This document shows positions 47,905 through 57,163 of a stretch of DNA of 64,000 nt, piece after piece; position 1 is the first letter of the stretch, and every line of letters starts with the position of its first letter. The stretch spans positions 1 to 64,000 of the forward strand of contig SMNZ01000006.1 in assembly GCA_004353515.1 (NCBI GenBank). Reading direction: 5' to 3'. The translations under genes were made by a program, and so were the position numbers. This DNA comes from Alteromonadaceae bacterium M269. GTDB taxonomy: Bacteria > Pseudomonadota > Gammaproteobacteria > Enterobacterales > Alteromonadaceae. Below the pieces are notes generated by a model. That model saw only the letters and a list, made by a program, of their open reading frames with translations, did no database searches and was not told the origin of the DNA.

Positions 47905-50220
47905 ATGAAAACACTAAATAAAACTGCGTTGGCATTGTGTGTACAAGCCGTGCTGCTTTCGGCTGCGACTAATGCACAAGAATCGGATTCTCAGGAAGAA
48001 ACAGAAGCAGGTAAGCTGGAGGTTATCTCCGTTACTGCGCAAAAGCGCACACAAAGTATTCAGGATGTACCTATCTCTATTTCAACGCTGAATGGTGAGC
48101 GTTTTGATAGCTTATTTTCAGGTGGTGGAGACATTCTAGAGCTTGCAACACGAGTTCCAGGTCTTTACGCAGAAACTTCTAACGGCCGTGTAGCTCCCCG
48201 TTTTTATATTCGCGGCTTGGGTAACACCGACTTTGATTTGGCAGCATCTCAGCCCGTTTCAATTATTATGGATGAAGTTGTTAAAGAAAACGTTATCCTA
48301 AAAAGTTTCCCATTATTTGATATTGGCCAAGTAGAGGTACTTCGCGGTCCTCAAGGGACTTTATTTGGACGTAACACGACTGCTGGTATCGTTAAATTTG
48401 ATACAAACAAGCCTACCGAAGATTTTGAGGCGTACTACAAAGTTGCGCTAGGAAACCTAGGTACTAGAAACTTTGAAGGCGCAGTTGGTGGCGGCTTAGG
48501 TGGTGATTTCTCAGGGCGTTTCTCATTCCTTTCTCAGAACCGTGGTGATTTTATTGATAACGGATTTACCGGTGAGGAAGATGCGTTAGGTGGTTTCCAA
48601 GAGCTTGCTTGGCGTGCTCAGTTAGCCTATAACCCTTCAGATGATTTTAGTGCCCTTTTAAGTGTTCAGAATAGAAACTTAGATGGCACTTCTAGTGTAT
48701 TCCGTGCCAACGTCTTAAGTACTGGACAGCAAGGCCTTAACTCGAACTTTAATCGCGACCGTGTTTTCTTCGATCAAGGTGATAATAATCCACAGCAGTA
48801 CATCAATACAGGTGTTAACTTAAAGCTCGAATACACGCTACCCAATGGTTCGACTCTAACCTCAATTACCGCTAATGAGAGTGTTTCTGGTCGAAGCTTA
48901 GGTGATATTGATGGTGGTGCCATCGTCAATACACCTAATATTGATATAAACGGTGATGGAATATCGGATCCAAGTATAGATACTAACGGTGATGATATAC
49001 CTGATCAGACTAGCTTTCCTGGCGTTATACTTTTCGGGGCTGTGACGGAAGACCAGTTGGATAATTTCAATCAATTTACGCAAGAAATCCGCTTAGCAAG
49101 TTCCGATGATCTTGATTTAACCTGGCAAGTTGGTGCGTTCTATTTTGACTCTGAGTTCGATGTCACTTCCATCGATGGTTTCTTTGGTGCAACTACGGTT
49201 TTCCACGAAAATACAACTTGGGCTGTATTTGGTCAAACATCTTACGATCTGAACGAGAAGGTTAATATTACAGCAGGCTTGCGTTATACCGACGATGAAA
49301 AGTCTTTAGTTGTTGGTGATCAAAATGTGGATGGTTTTGCATTGGTTATAGGTTTAGCTTCAATACAGGATATTGCTCCCATCGAAGTTGATGACGGCCA
49401 GGTTAGTGGTGAGTTAAGTGTAAACTATAAGCTGAACGATAAGACTAGCCTCTATGCGCGCTATGCAAATGGTTTTAGAGCTCAGACTATTCAAGGTCGT
49501 GATGTTGCATTTGAGGGATTACCTTCTGTTGCTGAATCAGAAACTATCAACTCAATTGAAGCTGGTTTTAAAGCGGATTTATTTGACGATACTTTACGTT
49601 TAAACGGTGCTATCTATGCGTATCAAATTGATGATATCCAATTCTCGGCTATCGGTGGTGACGGTAATAACACAGCACTAATTAACGCTGATAAAGGTAC
49701 TGGACGTGGCTTTGAGATTGACGCGCAATGGTTGGTATCTGAATATCTAACGTTAACAGCTGGCTTCAGCTATAACGATACTGAAATTGATGATCCGAAC
49801 CTACGTGTGGCGACTTGTGGATCTGGACAATGTACCCCTACAGACCCTCTTGATGCTAATGATCGTGCAATAGTTGATGGTAACCCATTCCCTCAAGCAC
49901 CCGAGACTATTCTCAATTTTACTGCGCGTTACAGTATTCCGACTGACAGTGGTGAATTCTACGCGTTTACCGATTGGGGATATCAAGGTGAAACTAATAT
50001 CTTCTTATATGATGCGGTTGAGTTCACAACTGAGGATAACTTCGAAGGTGGCTTGCGTATAGGTTATAAGAACTTTGATAACGACTATGAGATCGCTGTT
50101 TTTGCACGTAATATTACAGACGAAGAGAATCTCAGAGCTGCTATCGATTTCAATAACCTAACAGGTATTGTGAATCAACCACGTATCTTTGGTATCGAAT
50201 TTAGAAAAGACTTTTTCTAA
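47905..50220 (+). CDS. TonB-dependent outer-membrane receptor
   Basis: A 771-residue outer-membrane transporter. Signal peptide to about residue 24, TonB box near EVISVTA (39-45), plug domain (QDVPISISTLNGERF, GQVEVLRGPQGTLFGRNTTAGIV) and a 22-strand barrel ending EFRKDFF with the terminal Phe. Two 12-residue calcium-type repeats (D347-D355 and D359-D367, DxNGDxxxD) sit in an extracellular-loop position. It resembles the catecholate/oligosaccharide-type receptors of Sphingomonad style; ligand unknown. A terminator follows. Confidence 0.94.
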   Translation: MKTLNKTALALCVQAVLLSAATNAQESDSQEETEAGKLEVISVTAQKRTQSIQDVPISISTLNGERFDSLFSGGGDILELATRVPGLYAETSNGRVAPRFYIRGLGNTDFDLAASQPVSIIMDEVVKENVILKSFPLFDIGQVEVLRGPQGTLFGRNTTAGIVKFDTNKPTEDFEAYYKVALGNLGTRNFEGAVGGGLGGDFSGRFSFLSQNRGDFIDNGFTGEEDALGGFQELAWRAQLAYNPSDDFSALLSVQNRNLDGTSSVFRANVLSTGQQGLNSNFNRDRVFFDQGDNNPQQYINTGVNLKLEYTLPNGSTLTSITANESVSGRSLGDIDGGAIVNTPNIDINGDGISDPSIDTNGDDIPDQTSFPGVILFGAVTEDQLDNFNQFTQEIRLASSDDLDLTWQVGAFYFDSEFDVTSIDGFFGATTVFHENTTWAVFGQTSYDLNEKVNITAGLRYTDDEKSLVVGDQNVDGFALVIGLASIQDIAPIEVDDGQVSGELSVNYKLNDKTSLYARYANGFRAQTIQGRDVAFEGLPSVAESETINSIEAGFKADLFDDTLRLNGAIYAYQIDDIQFSAIGGDGNNTALINADKGTGRGFEIDAQWLVSEYLTLTAGFSYNDTEIDDPNLRVATCGSGQCTPTDPLDANDRAIVDGNPFPQAPETILNFTARYSIPTDSGEFYAFTDWGYQGETNIFLYDAVEFTTEDNFEGGLRIGYKNFDNDYEIAVFARNITDEENLRAAIDFNNLTGIVNQPRIFGIEFRKDFF

Positions 50221-50245
50221 TATTTAGACACAAAGTACAAGCTAG

Positions 50246-50274
50246 GCCCCAACTTAAACCTTGGGGCTTTTTTA
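50246..50274 (+). terminator. Terminator after the TonB-dependent receptor
   Basis: GCCCCAA (50246-50252), loop CTTAAACC, TTGGGGC (50261-50267), then TTTTTT. Confidence 0.9.
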
Positions 50275-50441
50275 TAAGCTTGTTTAGCATTTCAACCTAC
50301 CTGTAACAGGCATTCGTCTGTCTTTTAACTTTCTTTTAATTGACATAATACTGCAACGATTAGCGCGTACTTTTCAGCCCTACATTTCGGCAATAAAGCA
50401 TCATCAAGACTTTTTTCGGCTGAATGTGAGAAGGATGAGTT

Positions 50442-50786
50442 ATGCAACTTGAATTTAAACACATCTTAATAATGGCTGTTCTACTACTGATTTCGATAGC
50501 GTTTATCGTTCTTAGCCCAGATAGTTCAGCTGTCTCTAAAGGTGAAGGTATATCAACTGAAATGGAATTTGTAACAAGTCATGGAGCTCAATCCGGTAGC
50601 AAAGTGCAATTGGAAAGTAACCGCCTTATCGCTGTTGGCGTTATTTTGGCTAAAGGTCTATCGGCAATCATTATCGGTATTTTTGTTTTATTCTGCATTT
50701 GTTCCAGAGTTGGGAAGTGCTTTTCCAAACGAACTGGTGTGATATCAAGGTCCGCTGAACAGAGTATTGCAGATGCAAAGGTATAA
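50442..50786 (+). CDS. Small two-helix membrane protein, unknown
   Basis: A 114-residue protein with two hydrophobic segments (about 7-25 and 63-87) separated by a polar loop of about 38 residues with many Ser/Gly. The second helix is followed by CICSRVGKCFSKR. AGAAGGATG precedes the ATG and a terminator follows, so it is a true single-gene unit. No family recognised. Confidence 0.7.
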   Translation: MQLEFKHILIMAVLLLISIAFIVLSPDSSAVSKGEGISTEMEFVTSHGAQSGSKVQLESNRLIAVGVILAKGLSAIIIGIFVLFCICSRVGKCFSKRTGVISRSAEQSIADAKV

Positions 50787-50821
50787 GTTTCTGAGTGGTA
50801 TTATCCGCTATTCCTTAAGGT

Positions 50822-50847
50822 AGGCCACATCATGTGGCCTTTTTTTA
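50822..50847 (+). terminator. Terminator after the small membrane protein
   Basis: AGGCCACA, loop TCA, TGTGGCCT, followed by TTTTTTT. Strong Rho-independent signal. Confidence 0.92.
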
Positions 50848-50904
50848 TTTACCCAATCAATATGCTATAAGTGTCACTACGATAATTCTCAGGTATGCAT
50901 CGTC

Positions 50905-51774
50905 ATGTCTAAAGAGAGAAAGAAGCTATTAAACGATTGGTATCAATCTGGTCAAAAGCTATCAGTTGAAGGAGCGTACTCAAGAGTATGGCGCCAAGGG
51001 CAAGGGGAACCTGTTGTGTGCTTGCATGGTGTTCCTGCGTCAGCGTTTCTATATAGAAAGGTTCTGCCAGAGCTAGCGCAGAGAGGCCTTGAAGGAATCG
51101 CTTTTGACTTTCCTGGGCTAGGTTACGCTGAACGTCCTGAGGCATTTGACTATTCTTGGAGCGGCTTAGCAGCATGGGCAGAGAAGGCTGTTGATGCATT
51201 AGGTCTCTCAAAATTTCACCTTGTGGTCCATGATATTGGTGGTCCTATTGGGTTTGAGCTTATCCGGCGAATACCTGATCGCATTGCCTCGCTAACGGTA
51301 CTCAATACGCTTGTGCATGTTGAGCGATTTAAACGCCCTTGGGTTATGGAGCCATTCACCTACCCACTGATTGACCAGCTGTGGGTTTCATCGTTAAAAA
51401 CACCCATGATAGTTGCTCTTATGCGTATGCAAGGCATGCACGATGGGCCTACGAATCGGGAAATCCGCGCTTATGGTGATTTGCTAACCATGAAAGATGA
51501 TGGGCGCGCGTTTAGAAAAATTATGCGTGGCTTTGAGCGTACCCAAGCATATGAAGAAGGCATCATCAACGCGCTTAAAAATAGAGAGTTTCCAGCTCAG
51601 GTGATTTGGGGCGCACAAGATCCGGCTTTGAAAATGGAAAAATACGCCCCTGAATTGTGTGACGTTTTGGGGTTAGATGATTGGCACAGAGTTCGAGGGA
51701 AGCACTTTCTGCAGGAGGACTCGCCTGCCGAAATCGCGCAATATATCGCTGATTTGGTCATATACCCAAAATAA
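50905..51774 (+). CDS. Alpha/beta hydrolase, haloalkane-dehalogenase-like (Asp nucleophile)
   Basis: A 289-residue cytoplasmic alpha/beta hydrolase. HGVPASAFLYRKVLPEL holds the oxyanion loop; the nucleophile elbow is VHDIGGPIGF with D110 rather than Ser, as in haloalkane dehalogenases and epoxide hydrolases. The catalytic acid is in WGAQDPALK and the His in GKHFLQED (H267). Dehalogenase versus epoxide hydrolase cannot be decided. Single gene convergent with the methyltransferase gene. Confidence 0.88.
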   Translation: MSKERKKLLNDWYQSGQKLSVEGAYSRVWRQGQGEPVVCLHGVPASAFLYRKVLPELAQRGLEGIAFDFPGLGYAERPEAFDYSWSGLAAWAEKAVDALGLSKFHLVVHDIGGPIGFELIRRIPDRIASLTVLNTLVHVERFKRPWVMEPFTYPLIDQLWVSSLKTPMIVALMRMQGMHDGPTNREIRAYGDLLTMKDDGRAFRKIMRGFERTQAYEEGIINALKNREFPAQVIWGAQDPALKMEKYAPELCDVLGLDDWHRVRGKHFLQEDSPAEIAQYIADLVIYPK

Positions 51775-51888
51775 TTGGAAATGCATGGAAGCGGCAAGCG
51801 ATTGAACCCTCATGAGCTTAGATAGACTAGGTGATTGTGGTGAAAACCTGTTGCCAACAAACAGGCATTTTCTAGGATAACGGGTATA

Positions 51889-51913
51889 AAAAAGGCTTCC
51901 TGATGGAAGCCTT
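51889..51913 (-). terminator. Terminator after the second methyltransferase gene
   Basis: AAGGCTTCC (51892-51900), loop TGAT, GGAAGCCTT (51905-51913). On the minus strand it is followed by TTTTTAT. Confidence 0.88.
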
Positions 51914-51934
51914 ATAGCACTTAAACTTATTACC

Positions 51935-52696
51935 TTATTCAGGTTTGCGGAACTTGAATGTCCAGCGGTCAGTGTTGCCTGTAACTGTTTTAACACCAAC
52001 TTCATAACGTAGCTCGTCATCTTGGCGGCGGTGTAGGTCAGAGTAATCAACGAACTCGAAACCTGCTTCTAGGATTTCTTTAATCGCTAAAACCGGATCT
52101 ACACGACGACGGTTGTCGCGAGTTAGAGGTTCCATGTGACGCTTAGTGTGATCAACAACCGCATAGATACCGCCAGGCTTAAGCGCATCAAATGCAACTT
52201 TATTCATCGCTTTACGGCCAGCTTCACTGAAGTTGTGGTAGTTACGGAAAGTGAAAACGATATCGACATCTTTAACGCCTAGGCTGTCGATTTTCATGTC
52301 TGTTAATAACGCGCCTTCTTCACGAGAAAACTCAGCATCTTCAGCAATAATGCTAACTTTGTCGAAACCAGGCTTACCTTCAAGCGTTGTTCTTAATCTG
52401 CCTGCACCGATACCTGCGTAGTATTCGCCTTTATCTCTTAAAACAGGCGCTAAAATTTTTGAGTACCAGCCGCCACCAGGAACAAGCTCTACAACACGCA
52501 TATCGTCGCGTAAACCAAAGAATTCTAGAGTTTGTAGTGGGCGTCTATTTCTGTCGCGGTCAGTTTCTGCTTCAGTACGGATATCAGATGCCATTGCCGC
52601 TTTAATTTTATCGGCGGTTGCATCAAAGTCGCTTTGTGCAAATACTGATGCACTAGCGGTGAGTGCCATCAGTAATGCAGGGATGAGTTTTTTCAT
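51935..52696 (-). CDS. Class I methyltransferase-fold protein with signal peptide (second copy)
   Basis: A 253-residue protein with signal peptide (MKKLIPALLMALTASASVFAQ) and a methyltransferase fold. Motif I is VVELVPGGGWYSKILAPVL, and VDIVFTFRNYHNF and LKPGGIYAVVDH align with the copy at 8519-9334, sharing PGGGWY and TFRN.HN. It lies 19 bp behind the amidohydrolase gene, so the two are probably cotranscribed. Substrate and cofactor use outside the cytoplasm are unresolved. Confidence 0.86.
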   Translation of the reverse strand: MKKLIPALLMALTASASVFAQSDFDATADKIKAAMASDIRTEAETDRDRNRRPLQTLEFFGLRDDMRVVELVPGGGWYSKILAPVLRDKGEYYAGIGAGRLRTTLEGKPGFDKVSIIAEDAEFSREEGALLTDMKIDSLGVKDVDIVFTFRNYHNFSEAGRKAMNKVAFDALKPGGIYAVVDHTKRHMEPLTRDNRRRVDPVLAIKEILEAGFEFVDYSDLHRRQDDELRYEVGVKTVTGNTDRWTFKFRKPE

Positions 52697-52715
52697 GGGT
52701 TACTCCAGTGTCTCT

Positions 52716-54005
52716 TTAAAGTTGTTGTTTATATACTTTTCCGTCTTTCATAACGAAATGTATGGATCTGATGTGATTAATATCGTCTGTTGGGTCGCCT
52801 TTTACCGCAATGAAGTCAGCAAATTTGCCGGCTTCAATGGTTCCTAAGGTATCCGACTCACCCAGTAATTCAGCCGCGTGGTAAGTTGCACTGCGTATGA
52901 CATCAATAGGCTTCATTCCAGCTTCGGCCATGTAAACGAACTCTTTGCCGTTATCGCCATGTGCAGATACGCCAGAATCTGTTCCAAACGCAATTTTTAC
53001 ACCGGCATTGTATGCACGGCTCAGCGTGTTTTGGATAAGAGGGCCAATTGCTGCTGCTTTTGGTCTGACTAGGTCTGGGAAGAAACCATCGATCTCCGCT
53101 TTCTCTGCAACCCATTTACCAGCGAGTACTGTTGGGACGTAATAGGTTCCGTGTTTTTTCATGAGCTCAAAGGTTTCGTCATCCATATAGGTGCCGTGTT
53201 CTATGGAATCAACACCTGCTTTTATAGCTCTTTCCATTCCCAATTTTCCGTGCGCATGCACTGCAACTTTGAATCCGTAATCCTTAGCTGTTGCAACTAT
53301 GGCATCGAGCTCTTCGTCTGTGAATTGTGGGTTTTGGCCGCTCTTCGCGACGCTTAAAACCCCACCTGTTGAGGCAATTTTGATTAAATCAGCGCCGTCT
53401 TTATATCTTTGTCTAATGGCTTGTCTCGCGTCATCAGCACTATTAACAACGCCTTCTTTGGGGCCAGGGTTACCCATAAGCTCACTATTAAAACCATTGG
53501 TTGGGTCGATATGACCGCCTGTCGAAGAAAGCGCTTTAGCGGCAGTAAAGATGCGTGGTCCATCAACGACACCACGGTTAATGGCATTGCGCAAGGCTAC
53601 ACTGGAGTTGTACTCGTCGTTAAGGTTACGGATTGTCGTAAAACCAGCTTGTAATGTTAGCTCCGCATACTTAACACCATTTAGGGCGTAATCTGCTGCA
53701 TTTAACGTGAATCGTTCTACATTGGCTCTTGGGCCATACTGCGATGTGATATGGGTGTGCATATCGATAAGACCAGGCAGAACGGTTGAGTCAGAGAGAT
53801 CAATAAGTTCATCTCCCTGCCCTGGTTTTTTGTAGCCTTTCTCAATGCTTTTAATTTTGTTGCCATCAATGACAATCGTCATTTTTTTGAAGACTTTGTC
53901 ACTGTCAGCGGGAATCATTTTCCCTGCGTGTATATAGGTATCTGCAAACGCTGCCTGAGCACTAAGAAATAGTGACGTCGCGATGAGTGTTTTTATTATT
54001 TTCAT
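52716..54005 (-). CDS. Exported amidohydrolase / prolidase-like metal hydrolase
   Basis: A 429-residue exported enzyme (signal cut near AAFADT). It belongs to the amidohydrolase superfamily with HTHIT (metal), DLIKIASTGG (bridging Lys position), VAVHAHGKLG, SIEHGTY and FGTDSGVSAHG. Related exported enzymes hydrolyse Xaa-Pro or Xaa-Arg dipeptides and similar cyclic amides. It is the first gene of a two-gene unit with the methyltransferase-fold protein. Confidence 0.88.
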   Translation of the reverse strand: MKIIKTLIATSLFLSAQAAFADTYIHAGKMIPADSDKVFKKMTIVIDGNKIKSIEKGYKKPGQGDELIDLSDSTVLPGLIDMHTHITSQYGPRANVERFTLNAADYALNGVKYAELTLQAGFTTIRNLNDEYNSSVALRNAINRGVVDGPRIFTAAKALSSTGGHIDPTNGFNSELMGNPGPKEGVVNSADDARQAIRQRYKDGADLIKIASTGGVLSVAKSGQNPQFTDEELDAIVATAKDYGFKVAVHAHGKLGMERAIKAGVDSIEHGTYMDDETFELMKKHGTYYVPTVLAGKWVAEKAEIDGFFPDLVRPKAAAIGPLIQNTLSRAYNAGVKIAFGTDSGVSAHGDNGKEFVYMAEAGMKPIDVIRSATYHAAELLGESDTLGTIEAGKFADFIAVKGDPTDDINHIRSIHFVMKDGKVYKQQL

Positions 54006-54162
54006 ACAAACCTAAATATGTTGCTAATGGGCGTTGAGTAATAAGTTCGCCTACACTAGTTTAAATTACGCCCGTCAGCAAAACTTGGACTTTGCTTTTC
54101 GATCATTAATCTTTATAAGCTGGCAGTGCTTGTTTACATCGGTGCAGTATGCACGAAATGTA

Positions 54163-54699
54163 TTACAAATGGCCTAAACTGAACGCATAATTTCGGCTCT
54201 TTATCACTAATTGCTGCTGGCCGTCTAATTCTTGAGGGATGCCAATGTTGGCAAGTTGATAGAAAACGTTTTGATGCAACCTTGCCCATAGGTTTCTGCG
54301 AACATTCACATAAGGTAATTCTGCGCCTGTGGTTTGGTCTTGCATGAGTTTAACGGGGTGATTTTCACTGACTAAAAACGTATCTTCCGTCAGTGTGGTA
54401 AAGGCTATCCCATCATCGGTTTGTTGCCACTGAGTCACAATAAAAGGAACATCTTCAACCTGAATACCCACTTTTTCGACAGGAGTTACTAGAAAGTAGG
54501 TATCGTCTTCTTTTTTGATGACCGTAGAGAACAATCGAACGAGTGCTTTACGACCAATGGGAGTACCCATATACCACCAGGTTCCATCATGCTTTATCCG
54601 CATGTCGATATCACCACAGAACGAGGGATTCCACTTGTCTACAGGTGGCAGCTTATCGCTTTGGTCACCTATTTGTTGCTGTAATTGGTTTAAGTCCAT
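54163..54699 (-). CDS. DUF1285 domain protein
   Basis: A 178-residue soluble protein of the DUF1285 family, with CGDIDMRIKHDGTWWYMGTPIGRKALVRLF and the VTPVEKVGIQVEDVPF segment. Structures in this family show two beta domains; function is unknown. It lies 28 bp behind the DUF3014 gene, a common pairing. Confidence 0.9.
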   Translation of the reverse strand: MDLNQLQQQIGDQSDKLPPVDKWNPSFCGDIDMRIKHDGTWWYMGTPIGRKALVRLFSTVIKKEDDTYFLVTPVEKVGIQVEDVPFIVTQWQQTDDGIAFTTLTEDTFLVSENHPVKLMQDQTTGAELPYVNVRRNLWARLHQNVFYQLANIGIPQELDGQQQLVIKSRNYAFSLGHL

Positions 54700-54727
54700 A
54701 ACGGGCTAGCGTTTAGCTCTACGCACC

Positions 54728-55585
54728 TTACAAACGTTCGTCTATAACGTCTCTGATTTCTCGAAGCGTTGCCTTGATAACACGCATATTTTCAGGGCCT
54801 GTTCTCAACAGCTGCTTTTGAGCATTTGATAGATTTTCTATGCGCTCATCGCGGAACTTATAGACAACACTTTCTGTATAAACTTCTATAGGTATAGGCA
54901 CTTCTGGCGTATCAAGCAAGTGTTCAATGGCGTTGATCAAAGTACCGTCAAAGTTGTCGTCAGGGTAACCAATCTCAGCGTAGTTCTCCTGAATTGCCGG
55001 TTTGTAGTAATCATAAAGCTCGATAAGTTTGTCGACGTCTGCGTTGTCTAAGACTTCTACATAAGGCGTGTATCGTTTGAAACTCGCAGCGTCAATCCAT
55101 TCTTTACCAGCTTGCTGGTAAGTTCTGAAAGGTTTTTCAGGCTTTTGGAGAACATGGAAGTTGCTAGCAAGCTCTTCATTATTGAGGTTGTCTACAAAGA
55201 CGACAAAGCGCCGGATAATCTCGTCATTAACTAAAATACGTGTCAGCTCTGGGTGTTCAATCAGGGCAGATAATGCCGTTTTAACCGCAAGGTCACTACT
55301 ATCCAGAGGTTCTGGCTCAGGTTCAGGCTCTGGGGGAGGCGTTGTTTCTATTTCAGGCTCATCTTCGAACACTTCGAGGTCAGGCTCTGGAATTGGGTCT
55401 TCTTCAATAGGTTCGGGAATTACAGGCTCAGCCACGACAGGTTCTGGTTGTTTGACCGGAACTTTAACAACAGTAGGTTCTTCTTCTGATGGCCAAAACC
55501 AAACAGTTAATAAAATGAGAACGAGAACTGCCGCCACAGAAATATGTGGTATTAAAGACGTTTTGCTGTTTGTACCTTCTGCCAT
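54728..55585 (-). CDS. DUF3014 domain membrane-anchored protein
   Basis: A 285-residue protein with one N-terminal membrane helix (about residues 15-31), a proline/glutamate-rich periplasmic spacer of roughly 65 residues ending in a PEPEPEPEP run, and the C-terminal DUF3014 domain (ILVNDEIIRRFVVFVDNL, TPYVEVLDNADVDKLIELYDYYKP). The DNA over the spacer is a degenerate 6-bp repeat. Function unknown. Confidence 0.88.
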   Translation of the reverse strand: MAEGTNSKTSLIPHISVAAVLVLILLTVWFWPSEEEPTVVKVPVKQPEPVVAEPVIPEPIEEDPIPEPDLEVFEDEPEIETTPPPEPEPEPEPLDSSDLAVKTALSALIEHPELTRILVNDEIIRRFVVFVDNLNNEELASNFHVLQKPEKPFRTYQQAGKEWIDAASFKRYTPYVEVLDNADVDKLIELYDYYKPAIQENYAEIGYPDDNFDGTLINAIEHLLDTPEVPIPIEVYTESVVYKFRDERIENLSNAQKQLLRTGPENMRVIKATLREIRDVIDERL

Positions 55586-55851
55586 GGGGCTCCCAAACGA
55601 GTTAGTCTATTAACGGAAACGCTGAATGGTAACGTTAACGAATTAGGGGGTTAATTGCATCTGCTAATTTAAAGTGATTGTAACGGGATGATAATCTAGT
55701 TAAAAATTGTCACATAAACGGGCTTTGTGCATTGATCTCCTAATACTGTTAATATCGATTAAATGAGAATATTCAAGGTCTAGCCTACACTGTATTTACG
55801 GTGAGCCCAGAACAACGCACTTGAGTATAAAACAACATTGAGCGGGTGATT

Positions 55852-57063
55852 ATGAATTTTGTGTTATACGCCATACCTTTTTTCTTCTTGCTGATTGGCT
55901 TGGAGTTGCTGCTAGAAAAGTGGCGTAAAACTGAGTTCTATCGTGTCAATGATGCGATTAACAGCTTAAGTGCTGGTGTATTAAGCCAAATGACCGGTCT
56001 CGCTAAGAATTTATTACCGTTCACAGTCTACATATTCGTTTATGAAAATATGGCGTTGTTCTCTTGGGAGAAATCAACCGCCTTCTGGATTTTTGCCTTT
56101 CTATTCTACGATTTCCTTTATTACTGGAAACATCGCATGGGACATGAAATGAGCCTGCTATGGGCTGCTCATGTTGTGCATCATTCCAGTGAAGAATACA
56201 ATCTGACAACAGCGCTACGTCAAACGAGCGGTAATATTGTTGGCTGGATTTTCTATGTACCTATGGCGCTGATCGGCGTAGAGCCTTATGTATTAATTAG
56301 TGTTGGATCATTGAACCTTGTGTATCAATTCTGGGTACATACCCGCCATGTACCTAAGCTAGGTTGGTTTGAGTGGTTCTTTGTTAGCCCTTCTAACCAC
56401 AGAGTGCACCACGCGCAAAACCAGATATATCTAGATCGTAACTACGGTGGTGTTTTTATACTCTGGGACCGTCTGTTTGGAACTTTTCAGGAAGAACTCG
56501 AAGAAGAGAAGCCTATTTATGGTGTGCGCAAAGCGTTGCGCAGTTGGAACCCATTGTGGGCAAACGTGCAGGTTTATACACAACTCGTTAAAGACAGCGT
56601 AAGAACAAAGCGTTGGAGTGATAAATTCAGGGTTTGGTTTGGACGTACGGGCTGGCGTCCAGAAGATATGGAACGAGATTTCCCGTTAGCCCGGGTAGAT
56701 CTGGCTCGTTTTCAAAAATACGATGTGCCACTAACAACGTCGTCTAAGTGGTATGCCGTTTTGCAATATGGCCTTATGACCTTCGTAGGCCTTATGTTGT
56801 TATTGAATGTCCAAATGCTGGACATTAAAGAGCAACTTTCTCTTATTATTTTTGTTGGTTTTTGTAGTTACTCTCTGGGAGCTTTTTTGGAAGGAAAAGC
56901 TTTCGCAGTTGGCTTGGAAGTCATAAAAAATGTGATAGTACTCGCTGTTTGTTGGCTGGTAAGTATCAATATGGCGGTGATGACTACCCTAGTCGTCCTC
57001 GCTTTGCTAAGTTTGGCTGTATTGTGCTTGACCTTTTTGCCGCAAAGACGACTTGCCTCTTGA
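55852..57063 (+). CDS. Sterol desaturase / fatty-acid hydroxylase family membrane protein
   Basis: A 403-residue polytopic membrane di-iron protein. The histidine clusters KHRMGHE, HVVHHSSEE and SNHRVHHAQN are those of the family. Four to five helices before and after fit. Known members hydroxylate or desaturate sterols, fatty acids and alkylglycerols; in bacteria the substrate is often unknown. ATG at 55852; a GTG six bases earlier is in frame. It precedes the YnjB-like gene by 100 bp. Confidence 0.92.
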   Translation: MNFVLYAIPFFFLLIGLELLLEKWRKTEFYRVNDAINSLSAGVLSQMTGLAKNLLPFTVYIFVYENMALFSWEKSTAFWIFAFLFYDFLYYWKHRMGHEMSLLWAAHVVHHSSEEYNLTTALRQTSGNIVGWIFYVPMALIGVEPYVLISVGSLNLVYQFWVHTRHVPKLGWFEWFFVSPSNHRVHHAQNQIYLDRNYGGVFILWDRLFGTFQEELEEEKPIYGVRKALRSWNPLWANVQVYTQLVKDSVRTKRWSDKFRVWFGRTGWRPEDMERDFPLARVDLARFQKYDVPLTTSSKWYAVLQYGLMTFVGLMLLLNVQMLDIKEQLSLIIFVGFCSYSLGAFLEGKAFAVGLEVIKNVIVLAVCWLVSINMAVMTTLVVLALLSLAVLCLTFLPQRRLAS

Positions 57064-57163
57064 ACAAAAATGTATCGTGTAAGTTGGTGTTGATATTTCC
57101 GGTCACACCTTCTTATGACAACTGTAGCTAAGAACGACAAAATTGAATGCTGAGAAATATTGT

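Noticed and set aside
55161-55613. 150-residue Ser/Gly-rich frame opposite the DUF3014 gene
   Set aside because: Composition follows from the proline/glutamate repeat on the other strand.
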